Assembly (NCBI GenBank): GCA_905331475.1
Contig: CAJNYU010001021.1
Span: 62,001-126,000, forward strand
DNA from: Rotaria socialis
Taxonomy: Eukaryota > Rotifera > Eurotatoria > Philodinida > Philodinidae
Length of the DNA stretch: 64,000 nucleotides
Direction: 5' to 3'
The notes below the pieces were generated by a model. That model was not told where the DNA came from, made no database searches, and saw only the letters and a program-made list of their open reading frames with translations. Shown here piece by piece: positions 40,621 to 54,481 of this stretch (positions are counted from its first letter, which is position 1; the number at the start of each line of letters is the position of its first letter). The position numbers were made by a program, and so were the translations under genes.

Positions 40621-41035
40621 AGATGTTGTTTGAAAGAGCCATTCTTTGATTAAGAATGGAAATTCATTGACTTAATGTAGTTTCGTATTTTGATTGTTTT
40701 GTGCTATAAGAAAATTTGTCCTAAAAGGATTGACCGTTAAGATTCTCAAGGAGAAACTTCATCGAGTAAAATTAGATAAAATGAATACAAAATAATATTT
40801 GCCATTAATGTCAATGAATTCATATTAAGATATAAAGATTCGATATGCTTAACAAAAACAAAAAAAAATACAAAAAAAACATTGTTCTTCCATAACAAAT
40901 TATTGAAACAAGATATCATGAAAGATAATCTCCTATTCATATTAGAGATGAGTCATTTAAAACCATTATTACACAATTTTTTTTTAATTTAGAAATAAGC
41001 TTTTGTTGTGCTAGAAGATAGTAAAAACATGAATT
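39959..41035. other. Intergenic; no gene recognised
   Basis: AT-rich, with an (AT)n microsatellite at 40590-40617. Presumably includes the 3' UTR of the minus-strand gene ending at 41036. Confidence 0.5.
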
Positions 41036-41534
41036 TTAAGTTAAAGCCGACAAACATTCAAACCTTGGACAGAATTGATGTACATATTGACTATCATTTC
41101 GAGGTTTGAAACGTGTATGAATTACGTCTAAACTTCTTTCTGTTGTATCATCCATACTAGGCGGTATAAAAACTTGCAGTTTCTATTGCATCGAAAAAGA
41201 AAAAAAATTCTATTAACAAGAAATAAAACTCGATGAGAAATATTTCGCTCTATATGTATATATTTACTTGTGTTTCATAAAGTCTCGATTGACGAGGATT
41301 GAATTGTTGCACTGGTAATGGTCGATTGCGGTTTGATTTATTATTTAAAAAAGAATTTTCACTTGTCACTTGCGCACGTTGTTGATGACGGCGCCAAAGA
41401 AGACATAAAACAGTGATGGTAATAATCGATGAAATTAATATTAGAATTGCTATGACAAGTAATGCAATCCAAGAATCATCAATTTGTTTGTGTAGATAAG
41501 ATTCAACATCATACATGACGTCGATTTCAAAAAT
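41036..41534 (-). CDS. C-terminal exons of a single-pass membrane protein
   Basis: Two exons are clear: 41534-41268 (phase 0 at both ends, after a CTCAAAG acceptor) and 41182-41036. The first encodes a short acidic juxtamembrane stretch, a strong transmembrane helix (WIALLVIAILILISSIITIT), then a basic stop-transfer segment (WRRHQQR). The second encodes a cytoplasmic tail containing DDTTERSLDVIHTRFKPRND and ends in ...CLSALT. The topology (extracellular N-terminus, one helix, tail of about 100 residues) is that of a cadherin-like adhesion receptor, which is a tentative reading. No extracellular exons are found in the next 1.7 kb upstream, so the gene is either 5'-truncated or has an unusually long intron. 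Confidence 0.6.
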
Positions 41535-43352
41535 CTTTGAGAAAAGAAAGAAGAAGAAGATATTTCCTTTGATTTATAATGAATTGTATAACTAGCATGT
41601 TTTGTTTTGTATTCTAATCGAAACAACGATAGGCTAAGAAATCAAGACGAAATTTGATGTGTCTACATATATATTGTTTTTATTCTTTATGTATAATTCA
41701 ATCAGCAACAGCGAATGATATAGAGAATTCGGTTAATCCTCATCTGGCTTGTGTGTATCGACGTATGTAGACATACAAAAACGCAAGGATAAGGTAAACA
41801 GACTTAATAATTGTGTGACGAAATATATTGATTTACTCTTCTCCTTCGTCTACCCGTAAGTCTCGTCATATATTACTAATCAGCTTTTCTCTTCTTCTTT
41901 TCATTTTTGAATACAACAAAAAAAGAAGAATTCTAACCTTTTAGAAATAAGATTGCCGTTTGTTTTTATTCTATTTGTTTCTTGTCCTTGCCATTAGAAT
42001 TCTTGGGCTTTTCAATTCATCTTTTAACAATTAAGAAAACACTGGCGGCTACCGTTCATTGGGAATAAGTAAATATTAGGTGAACTGTGAAGAAAACTTG
42101 AGAACAAGAATATGATAGTCTCATCTGAAATAACTGCGACACATTTTCATGAGAATGAAATTAACCATCGTTTAAATCAAAACATAAGGCAGGACTTCTA
42201 GAAATTTGAGTCTGCTAGATTTTCAATGTTTCAAAACATATTCAGTTCGAAATGAACGCTTAGATGAATCCTACTTAAATGAAGTTACGGATATAATTTA
42301 AGATCATAATATGCTAAATTGGCAAGAAGAATTTTATGCGATTTTGATTAGTAGACAAGACACACACTATAAGATATCACTTGAAACAAAAGCGATAGGG
42401 CTTCTAAAAGTTCTATTTTTAATATAATAACTGTATGTTTTTATTGCGGCTCGTCTGGCCCTTATAAATTATTTGAATATGTTCGGATTTGCGAAAAATT
42501 CATACGAAACAACTATTGTAATAAAGGTAAACTGAGAAATTTTCTTTTTGATGCACAGCATTGATCAACAAGCATAGGGAAACTTTATGAGATTGTGGTG
42601 AAATTATGTTTTTTTTTCTTACTCGAAGAAAGAATAATAAAATGTTTGAAATCAAACATAGTACGATGAAAAAATATACCAGCATACGAGAAAGTATCGA
42701 ACGTATAGAAGGAAGTAAACATAATGTGAGCAGATAAGACGCAGGAAAGAAAGATTCATTGGAACTACTATTATTAAATAGCTGTTTTATTTCATTTGTG
42801 TTCGATAATACAGATGTTGTTAATTTTCTAGCAATAGTAATGGGCTCAGCTTCTTCTTTCCTGTATGAGAATATAAAGAAAATGAAAGTTTCACGCCTGA
42901 GAATGGTAATTCACCGATTAATATCTTACAAGCAAATTTATATGCTTCAATTCATTGAAAAATTAATTTAGGAGATGTATCATACTGGAAGAATCTAGCT
43001 TGTGTATCGATTACTAGTAACCTGATTAAATAATCTTTTGATTCAATAGTTTTTCCTCGAAGAAAATAAATCTAAAGAAAATTGACAGCATATGTCAAGC
43101 GGTACAAAGCATAATATAGGAGAGCATAAAAAACAGATCTAATAAGATGTTTTGAAGCTTATTTCTATTGAAAAAAGAAGTATGATTATGAATTTTGTTT
43201 TTACAGCAAATAGCTAGACAAACTATTATGAACGTCTTCACTTATCTAGAGCTATTGAGTCATAGATTCAATGAATGCTTTCATAAAAATGGCACGATTA
43301 ATTATTTGTTATAGAATTAAATGATGATCGAATATGCCGTTGGATGGATAGC
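41535..43352. other. No gene recognised
   Basis: Upstream exons of the membrane-protein fragment were looked for on the minus strand and not found. Short open frames only. Confidence 0.4.
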
Positions 43353-43575
43353 CAGGGACGGCGTGAAGCAACAAAAATATAGGGGGGTTACTTGAAAATG
43401 GGAGGTTTTTTTTCAAAAATCGGAGTAAATCAATAAAAATCTCTTCTCTTGTTTTCAAAAGTCGGAGTAAATTAATAAAAATTTCTTCTATTTTCTTCAA
43501 ATCGGAGTAAAATTGAAACAAAAATTTCCAAAGTTGGGGGACCCCCGCCCCCCCTCCCCGTTCGCGCCGTCCCTG
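43353..43575. mobile_element. hAT-type MITE, 223 bp
   Basis: Ends are CAGGGACGGCGTGAA and, inverted, CAGGGACGGCGCGAA. A perfect 8-bp target duplication, TGGATAGC, flanks it (43345-43352 and 43576-43583). The 8-bp TSD and CAGGG terminus indicate the hAT superfamily. The interior holds three imperfect direct repeats of about 46 bp, each starting ATCGGAGTAAA or GTCGGAGTAAA (near 43421, 43459, 43500). Near the right end is a run of G then C (GGGGGACCCCCGCCCCCCC). No coding capacity. The unmutated TSD suggests recent insertion. Confidence 0.9.
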
Positions 43576-43583
43576 TGGATAGC

Positions 43584-46500
43584 AAAACAAAGCCGAAAAA
43601 AACTTGAACTACTCGATACTAGATAGAAATAACACTTGATCGATTTATTTTGAATAATAATTAAAAATTAGTTTCTATAGATACTATACAAGAATTTTTA
43701 TTTAAGAAGAAAAATAGGATAGTTTTTGAAGGAAAAAGTGTTTTCCAGAATAACTGATTTTAGGCATGTCCAATTGCAATATCTCGTTCAACGTCTTGCT
43801 TGATGAATGTAGTGAAATATCGCCTGCTGCATGTCCACCCATCATGAGGGGTTTTAAAATTTTGACAAATGTGTCGAATGAAAATGAAAGTTTAGGTTTT
43901 GTAGCTATAAATTGTTCATACCTATCTCGTTGCACTGATATGTGACATCTTTCATGTGCACCGTCACTATGATTTTCCGTGTATTTATTATTCAACTTCA
44001 GTAATCTGATCACCTCTTCTTTTAATAATTTTCTCAATAGTTATTTGAGCTTTAATGTTTGCCATTATGAGTAGCTATTGAAATAAGCGAATCAGAATTC
44101 ACTTGGATTTTAATCTGTTGGCTGACAGATTTCAATGATTGATGCTGTTGTTCTGATTTTAAGAGAATATGAAAAGCATTATCAATTCATGCTTTGTATA
44201 TGCACAAGCTTTACTGACATCAAATTTTACACCACACGTTTTTGTGCCGGTTATTTACACATGGAAAATAGAAAGGGAAAAACCCAATCCAAAAATCTTT
44301 GTTTTTTCAATCATACATATGAAATTGATGCTGATGAAACGTTTTTCGCTGTGCTTATGCGATTGGTCAGCGTCTTCTATTTGTCTATTACCCGTTTTAT
44401 TCGAAGTTATGCATACTTGAATATTTGATCGGTGTTGTTTACTCAAGCTGTGAACAAAATGCAAACGTATGGGAACAAATTTTTACTTTTATAAACAGTC
44501 TGTGATGAAAAATCCTTCAAATTTTCCAGCTTAATTTAATTCAAATACGTGTGCTTATTGTTGTTAACAACTGTTCATGTCCTTTTAGCTACAAAGCTCA
44601 AACAAGATGATTAACATAGCACTAAATATTATGAACTAATCAGTATCATTAAAGCCGACCGGAGAATGTAGAGTTGTTCAAAGACGATATTCTTCTACAT
44701 GGAGTAATTCCTTGTATGTAACAAGAAAACAAAAATGAAGCTATAAAAGAACTTTTCACCGGTCGTACAGCGCGGTTATCGACAGAAGTGTACGTGTTTG
44801 CATAAGCATTATACGCATCTGAATTTAAACACACGATCCATACTCACACTCAATACAGTCTTTCTCGATGATGCGTCTCTACTATTAGTTTTGATTCTAT
44901 ACAAAGTACAGCAGTTGCAAATTTCAGTTGTGGACTCAATGGAAATATCGTCTTCCTCAAAAACCACACCCATTCAGAAGAAACATTGATTATAGAAGCA
45001 TTGCTGTCAAATATTGTTTTTCTTCATTAGTGATCGATAATTCATTAATAGTAACATCATATATGCCACATTTGAAACTTGGATTCTATGTTAATTTTCA
45101 ATGTCAACTTTCAACCTTTAGCGAAGTCTGTATGGAAGAAAATACTACACCTCGTGTTTCTGTCAATCTGGGTACAAGTTTACAATGTTAAAAGCTAAAA
45201 ATATTGTTGCCTATACTACCTACAGGATTTGTTTAATCTTATAAACATAAATGTTCATAATTTTAGATCGAAAGTTACACACTCGTACTGAAAGTCAGTT
45301 CGAATCATGTGGATATAGCTTCTTTCAAAAACATACACCAATCAATAAATGATTTTCATAAGCCCAAACGATTTTTTAGATTGTTGGAATCTTCGTATTT
45401 TCCTTAGTTATATCACGGTTTGTTGTTTTAGCATTCTGTAGAATATGAGAACTTCAATAGACAGTGCAATTTTAACACAAAATACAAATAATCTTTACAA
45501 AAAACGTTTCTATGTGAAGTTCTATACTTTTGTATTATAAAAGAATAGAACTCATTCAGCTCTTCGCATCAGACGACTACTGAATAAGCACTGAAAACAC
45601 GATAAACGATATTAATTAACTTGCATTTGCTCAAATATCAATTCAATTATTATGTTGTGTAAGGCATGATGAAACTCATAAGTAACTTCTATCGATTCAT
45701 AATTCATGACCGATTATGCATGAAAATGCTATGACCAGAAAACGACAAGACAGTTATTAACTATAAATAGCAGAACGATTCTATTTTCAGTTTGAAATAT
45801 TCAATAGATCATTTAAAATTGCACGAAATCAGGTCGCTGTTTTAACTTGATTGCTTTGTAAGCGAAAGATTTTATGGAAGATATAAAATAAAGAGTCCAA
45901 TCAAGGTTCATTCGGTTTCCGAATTTTTCTCTCAATTCGTCCATACTTCAAGCTTTTGTATATTTCTTTTTTTAATCTTATTTCATAAAGCGTCGATTTT
46001 TATGTATCTCTTATTTGCGTTTCTTATCAATTATTGACGCTCTTTTTAATCACGCGTACGCAATATTTCCCAATATAATCTTCAAATTTCTCAATAGATT
46101 TTCAGTGATTTAAGTTCTAAAAATAAATCAACGTGAAATCGAACCAATATTTTTGTTTTTTTGTATATTCGTCACTTAAATTGACGATTTATCTACAACT
46201 GCAACACTACGCTTTAGAGGAGGAATAGAATAGCCATGCCTGTATTGGCAAGTTTGCATAAGCACAGTTTGTCTAAGACACTTATTACTATTCAACCAGT
46301 AGCAAGAATTCATTCATGCATAACATTAAAACATGTCAAATAGAATTAGAATTGGTGCAAGTAAATTTTTCACAAACTGTCACTAATAGGTAGTTGAGTT
46401 GTAAAAAAGATGCAAACATTTCTCATATCTCAAACGATGGATTAGTAGAAAACCGAAAAATTAATAGAACGTTTTCATTTTCATTCACAGATAACAGATC

Positions 46501-46671
46501 CTAAGTAATATGCATTTGTGGAATTGGGTGAATTTGTAATGGTTTACATGACGGACAGATTTTACTTCAAAAATCGAAATTTAGCTTAAGATAAGACTTT
46601 AATCGTGATGTTGTGAATTGTGTTTTGAGTTGTGGTGATCGTTATTATCGTTGACATCGTTATACCGTCGA
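43584..46671. other. No gene recognised
   Basis: The longest frame, 43702-44037 (-), has balanced composition but no recognisable domain. The frames at 44135-44464 overlap on both strands and look fortuitous. No exon chain could be built. Confidence 0.4.
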
Positions 46672-46767
46672 TAGAGACCGTCGGGTCCTAGAATTTTTGG
46701 CCCGGATACAGACCCAGACTTTGTCAAAAATTCATTCCAGATCCGGAACCGGACTCGGCGGGCTCTA
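46672..46767. mobile_element. Tiny hAT-type MITE, 96 bp
   Basis: It starts TAGAGACCGTCGGGTCC and ends with the inverse of TAGAGCCCGCCGAGTCC (14 of 17 positions alike). The 8-bp direct repeat ACCGTCGA flanks it at 46664-46671 and 46768-46775. Structure and TSD length fit hAT. At 96 bp it is little more than two termini and a GC-rich centre, so it stands out from the AT-rich surroundings. Confidence 0.85.
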
Positions 46768-46775
46768 ACCGTCGA

Positions 46776-47750
46776 TCATCGTAACTGTTATTTCGTTTTT
46801 CTCTTTTTGTTCATGTTATGCTTTATTTCATTGAAAATAAACAAATAAATCCTAACAATATGCGTGTGTGCATCTTTCACAAATATCTTCACGATATGAA
46901 CGATGAAAGATTTTTTTAGGAATATCAAGAACAATTGGACTAAAGTTATGACTAAAAGCATAAAAACAATAGTCAATATTGATGAATAACATACTCATTT
47001 AAATCTATCTCATAAATTTGTAGAGGTAATTTTCATTGAGTTTTTTCGGATTTCTATAAAAATGAGATATTCGAGAAGAGTAGTAGCTAGAGTTTTATGC
47101 CAAAGTTTATTTTTACTAAGAGTTTTAGTGTACTTTGACTTGTATGATAAAACAAAATAAAATTTTCTTCTTTCTTTCTTGATAGTATTCGCCTGATCAT
47201 ATGCGGATGATTGTAAGCGAAGCATGTAAAAAATAAACTATGATTCAGAGGTAATTGTAAAACAAACTAGTTAACTAGCTTCAATACAATTGTAAATTGA
47301 AAAAGAACTCATTAGGCGATTGAAAAACATCTGATTTTTTGGTAAATTCGATCATAAAAAATATTATTCAGTAGATAGTCTAATATATAAAATCTACATA
47401 CAAACCACCACGAATATTTTCGATAAACTTTGCACTCAGCATCATTGCAATGTTTTCTCGAGGTAAAGCATGAATGATGTCTAATAGAGCTGAGGTTGTA
47501 TTAACAAGAAAAATACAAAAGAATTACTATCTAATATTTGATTTTTCGCAAATTGAAAACTGATAAAACTCTAAATTCGGATCAAACCGATGTTTATGTG
47601 GCAGGCGAGTTTGGAATTTAGTTGAGTTTGGAATAGTTTTTTTCTTAATATTTTTAATAGAATTTTTGTTGAGATCTGACTTTAGAAATTTTTATATTGA
47701 GAATTGACTTCATGACACAAATGAATTACAAAATAATTCAAAAATGTAAC
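46776..47750. other. No gene recognised
   Basis: AT-rich noncoding sequence; the short minus-strand frames at 46788 and 47010 lack domains. Confidence 0.4.
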
Positions 47751-47754
47751 GTAG

Positions 47755-48112
47755 TCAGAGTCTGCCATAGGGAATCAGAGTCTATCATAGAGAATCAAGG
47801 TTTGCCATAGAGAATCAGGGTCTGCCATAGGGAATCGGGGTCTAACAGGATCTACCATGATCTATCAGGGCCTGTCAGGGTCAACCAGGGTCTACTAAGG
47901 TCCTAAAAATATGTGGGCTGTGATGTGTGTGTTCTCGCTGTGTACACCCTTCATCACACCCACACTATCATGTATGATGTGTGTGGGTGCTCTTGCTGTG
48001 TATACCCTACGTGACACCCACACCATGGTAGACCCCGATTCCCTATGGCAGATCCTGATTCCGTATGACAGACTCTGACTCCCTACGGTAGATCCTGATT
48101 CTCTATGGTCGT
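47755..48112. repeat. Palindromic minisatellite with telomere-like centre
   Basis: The left arm has 20-22 bp direct repeats of the type GGTCTGCCATAGGGAATC. The right arm (about 48026-48110) has inverse copies (GATTCCCTATGGCAGATCCT and variants). Between them are two tandem copies of about 60 bp, each with TGTGTGTG and ACACCCACAC, related in composition to the telomeric repeat. The whole could form a long hairpin. The frame through it (47895-48230 minus) is an artefact of the repeats. Confidence 0.75.
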
Positions 48113-48819
48113 CCCCATAAGAGCTATATTGGTTATTGTTCAACAGAGAATTACTTTGTAATTCATTTGCATCATTCGGTGTTAGAATTATTCCTTGCAT
48201 CTTTTTACAATGAGTTCTTAAATAATTCAACTCTGCCTATTTTTTTAACTATGGGGGCATGGGAATATTGAATTTATCTGAGAAATATTTCTTCTCTAAT
48301 CTGTTTTCCTATAATCTATTATCACGAGCAGAAAAAAAAGGAAAAAAAATTTGGATTAATTATTTTTTTTCGCGCATTTCAATGTCAACTGTGACTTTTA
48401 TCACAGTTAATTTCTATATTTCATCAAATATTTCTATTTCATTAGAATATTTTGTCGATTCTTTTACACGTTTTTCATGCGTGAGAAAGTATGCATTTGA
48501 TTGTATATCATCATAACTTTCGAGTTAACTATTTGCCAATATTGTAATACAAGAGGGCGCTGATAACATGAAAAAGAAACACAAGAACACGTACTAGATC
48601 ACCATTACACATTCATTGGTGATATTTGTTTGTACGTTCTCTCCTTTTTTGTACTGTTCTGTATTTTCTTCATATACACAACTACCTAGACTAATTATAA
48701 GTAAAATAAAATGTGTGCGTGGTTTCGTCTTTCTTCGCAATCATAAGCTTAAGCAGATATTGAAAAAATGAGAAACAAGACCATTTTTACAGAAGCCCTT
48801 ACAGATTCGAAGTAAAAAT

Positions 48820-49617
48820 ATGTCATCAACCACCGAAGAAACTCCTTTTGTTGTATCTTTGAATGATAATGTCCTTGAGAGACCACAATCGTCGTTATGG
48901 CGAATATTTCATGGAACACATTATATGATTGGTGCACTTAATTTCTGCATTGGGTCTTGTATGTTTTTCCCTAGTGTTTACAACAATTATTCGTTTGCAT
49001 TAACTATCGGTGGATGGCTTTTTACAATTGGATCATTCTTATTTTTGCTTGTTGATTTACAAGAATGGTGGTATCATCGAGTTGGTTGTTGTTTCGATGG
49101 TAAATATCGAACATCGTTAGAAACACATGCTTCTTCTCTATTTCGTAATCCACGAAATACATTTCACGGTCGATATGAACGAGCAGAAGTTGGAATAAAC
49201 TTTTTTATGTCAGTTTGTGGTTCTGCACTGTATCTAGCTGGATCAATATTATTCATTCCAGTATTTAGGAACGAATTAGTTTCTGGTGAATGGCTTTTTA
49301 TTGTTGGCTCAGCATTTATTCATGTTTCTCAAACATGGAAAGTATATCGTTCTGCTTGTACTAATATTCACGATCGACATGATAGGCGATTTCGTTTATC
49401 AAATTTATTAAAGGATATTCCAGCATTCGGTGTTGATGGTTTCGCCGGTATTGGAGGTGCTTTTTATTTTATTGGCACTATCTTATTTCTTCCAGCTTTC
49501 AATAAGACAAATATGGATGCTGTTCGTGTTGCAGTTCTATTCGTATGTGGTGGTACCAGTTTTACATTATCTGCTCTTTTTCTTCAATACCGTTATCATT
49601 TCACTCATCATGATTAG
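48820..49617 (+). CDS. Intronless YrhK-like multi-pass membrane protein
   Basis: A single open frame of 265 codons. It repeats a pattern of two adjacent hydrophobic hairpins with IGSxLF and GGWLF/GEWLF signatures (ALNFCIGSCMFFPSV; TIGGWLFTIGSFLFLLVDL; YLAGSILFIPVF; GEWLFIVGSAFIH; GAFYFIGTILFLPAF). This is the pattern of the YrhK-like family, best known from bacteria and fungi. About six membrane helices are predicted by eye, arranged as three pairs; function unknown. The absence of introns, where neighbouring genes have many, would fit acquisition from a prokaryote or a retrocopy. No upstream exon is suggested. The start is the first in-frame ATG, giving a short polar N-terminus before the first helix. 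Confidence 0.72.
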   Translation: MSSTTEETPFVVSLNDNVLERPQSSLWRIFHGTHYMIGALNFCIGSCMFFPSVYNNYSFALTIGGWLFTIGSFLFLLVDLQEWWYHRVGCCFDGKYRTSLETHASSLFRNPRNTFHGRYERAEVGINFFMSVCGSALYLAGSILFIPVFRNELVSGEWLFIVGSAFIHVSQTWKVYRSACTNIHDRHDRRFRLSNLLKDIPAFGVDGFAGIGGAFYFIGTILFLPAFNKTNMDAVRVAVLFVCGGTSFTLSALFLQYRYHFTHHD

Positions 49618-51290
49618 CCTTCGCGAAGAATCATTATTCTTTTAGTTTCTAGATACGCAAATTATGCTTATAAAGACAAACGTAAACGAACTACAATACT
49701 AACCAATGAAGATTTACGGAGAGACAAAAAGATCATTCGGCTTGTCCACGTAACGCGCTACTTCGCTAATCAAGTTTTTAAATCTTTTTTTTTCGATAAA
49801 GCCAGATCTAAGCATATTTTCTGGCATAGCCTTTTACGCTGATTGTGAATTTGGACTTTTTTTTCTTAAAAAATTGAGTTTTGGCATCGAAAATCGCGTT
49901 TTACAGTTTTCAAAAATTGTATTTTCAATTTTCTAACCAAGAAATCTAAAACAAAATGTAGACTAGTATACCATTCGATGCAGAATTTGATTCTCTACAA
50001 AATGGCCGATTTAATTTTTACTCTCATTCCTCAGGACAACTAAGCTCTTGCCCAGTTTCTAACTTACTGTACAATTATTGAGCTCCTATTTCAATGTAGC
50101 AACTTGATTCTTTTTACAGAAGGATATACGTATTGCAATGATCATTATATATAAACATTAAAAAGATTTACGCATGTTAAGTGCGTCAAATTTTGTCGAC
50201 AAAAAAAGTGTCACAGCATTACGCTTGCCTTTTGCATTTTTTTATCTGAGCGAAAATAGTTTAGAAAAAAAACTTTTTTACTACTTGAAATCCCATTCAA
50301 GGCGCTAGGACATATGGCCGCAGACAAAATGTCGCATGGACACAATGTCGCGAGACAAAACGTTGCAATGCCTCTCAGAGTTTAAGATTGCTAATCCGGA
50401 AATCATTGCGAAAAATCTACAATATGAACTTGGATATTATAGTTTCTATCGTAGTGCCCATAAAGCTTCCGGTAAGGGTATCCATATGACTATTCGTAAA
50501 GCTGTAAAAGATTCATAAGCCAGCAAGCAATCCGCATTCCGAATCAATGACACGAACACAGATATCGTGCACTCCTGATAACACCCAGAACTTAAGCCTG
50601 CGTAGAAAAGCACCTTTCAAACCCAAGACGTGACAGGCGCATCCCAGCAACAGCCTGAGTATCATCTAAACCCACACCCACAATATATTAGATTGTGGAC
50701 TTTTGTAATATTGCCTTTGAAATATCAAGAATTCTTCTGCAAACAGAAGTGTGTGCTGGGGCGGCAGCTATCAATATCCCAAAATGTTTTTTGAGTAGCC
50801 GAACGCTCGCTTCGTATTTCGTTAAGTTAGTGATAAGGTTCGTCCGCGCAGAGATGCATTGATACATTAAATGTAACTCTTTCTGTTTAAAACACGAACA
50901 CACAAGAAAAAAAAGAACTATGAAACACAAATCGCAACGGGAAAAACCAAGCATATTTAATAGGATATTATTTTTATACATATGTAGCTTTTAAGATAAA
51001 ATAATGTACGCAGGAATATAGTGAGAGTGGTATTGACTCGAATTGAAAAAAACAAAAACAAACAAGTGCATCAAGAGCAAGAAAAAAAACGTCATGATCT
51101 TTGAGATGACTGTATCTGTCTTCGTACATTAAATGTACGAGATAAATCATAGCAACTAAAAGCATGCGTTCACTGTACAAATTTGAAATCAATCATATTG
51201 ATATATGTGTTTATTGCTGAGTGGTAATGCATGAATCTTATCATTTGAAGATCATTATAATGAGAAAAATTTTGATGATGTGTCTGTCTA
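49618..51290. other. Intergenic; short repeats, no clear gene
   Basis: At 50318-50365 three imperfect copies of GACAAAATGTCGC-type units follow each other. A 60-codon frame starts inside them (50336-50518, +), with no recognisable domain. A short AAACCCACACCCAC telomere-like tract sits at 50668-50683. Otherwise nothing that I can support. Confidence 0.45.
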
Positions 51291-52570
<1,280 letters not shown>

Positions 52571-53373
52571 CTATATTGGCAGAAAAAAAATCATTTTCAT
52601 TCGATTTATGATTACCAAAACGATTCTTCACACCTATATTGTTCATGAAAACTTCTCAAGATGCTTTGTAAAATGTCACTATATAGATCCTTTATTAGTA
52701 TTAGTAACGTCTTATTTTCGAGAAAGTAACAAAATGATTATTATAATCAGATACCTCTATTTTTAATTCGTGACAAGAGTAAAATGAAATATGAACTTTT
52801 TAAGTACCATAAATGACTGAAGACGATATAGCTACTACGTAAATACAGATAATTGTACCTCTTGGCTTGAGACAGACTATTTGATATTAAATGCGTTATA
52901 GTCATAGAAGTGGCAAAAACATGTCAATCAGTCTCCGTTTATTTCATGTTTGTTTTCTTAGTGACAATATATTGTCATTACTAATCATGCGAAAACATGC
53001 AGCATCTATCATCCAAGTCTCAGCTGTTTTTTTCAGAATTGCTACTAGTACATTTTGAACTTACATTCTTTGTAAAATTTTTGCATAGCATACTAATTGA
53101 CTGTCAGTTTTCTCTTCATATACAGTGCGATTTGTTTTATCTTGAAAGTGAAAACTATTTAATAAAAATGAAAATAGTATATAGATATGATTTAGCTATA
53201 TGAAAACACAAGAAAATGAAGTATTTACTTTTTTCGATGTTGAAAAAATTCATCAATGCCAGAAAGACAGACAGAAATAAAATTTGAGAGAACAAGTAGA
53301 AATGGGCAAAATGTTGTGTAGCCGTGCATCCTATAATAAATAAACATTATTTGTTGTTAAAACTATAAATCGA
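52571..53373. other. Gap between the two CMIP-like parts
   Basis: About 800 bp where the middle of CMIP should be encoded. Only doubtful minus-strand snatches are open. Either the region is too diverged to recognise, or those exons were lost or replaced by inserted DNA. Confidence 0.45.
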
Positions 53374-54087
<714 letters not shown>

Positions 54088-54117
54088 CTATACAAGTGTA
54101 TTAATCTAAACAGATAG

Positions 54118-54481
54118 CAAGTGGGGAAAAGCTGATTCCGTGATTCCATTGATTCTGTGTGATTCCAGTACTATAAAATCAATTGTTTTCTCTTTGATTT
54201 TTATGACTAAACAAAAACCAATGTCACATTCGTGTTCAAAATGAAAAACTAATTGTAATCAAGATGAAAACAGCTGAATCCAGAGCATTGGAATCATTCG
54301 GAATCAACAGAATCACCCGGAATCACCAGAATCATTTGGAATCAGTAGAATCACCCGGAATCACTAGAACTCATCGAAGACTTTCAGTGATTCTGAGTGA
54401 TTCCATGGACTCCGAGTGATTCTGTTGATTCTACCTGGTTCCAATGATTCTATCACCACAGAATCAGCCTTTTCCCCCTTG
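54118..54481. mobile_element. hAT-type MITE with internal GAATCA repeats, 364 bp
   Basis: Termini are CAAGTGGGGAAAAG... and, inverted, CAAGGGGGAAAAGG..., followed on both sides by CTGATTC. A perfect 8-bp target duplication, ACAGATAG, lies at 54110-54117 and 54482-54489. The body is built largely of GGAATCA/GAATCACC units in the left half and their inverse (TGATTCC/GTGATTC) in the right half, so it can fold back. No coding capacity. It sits 30 bp from the 5' end of the CMIP-like exons. Confidence 0.88.

Noticed and set aside
43702-44037. A 111-codon minus-strand frame
   Set aside because: Composition is reasonable but no domain, no splice partners and no supporting context; it may be chance in AT-rich DNA.
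47895-48230. A 111-codon minus-strand frame with repeated peptide
   Set aside because: It is the translation of the palindromic minisatellite.
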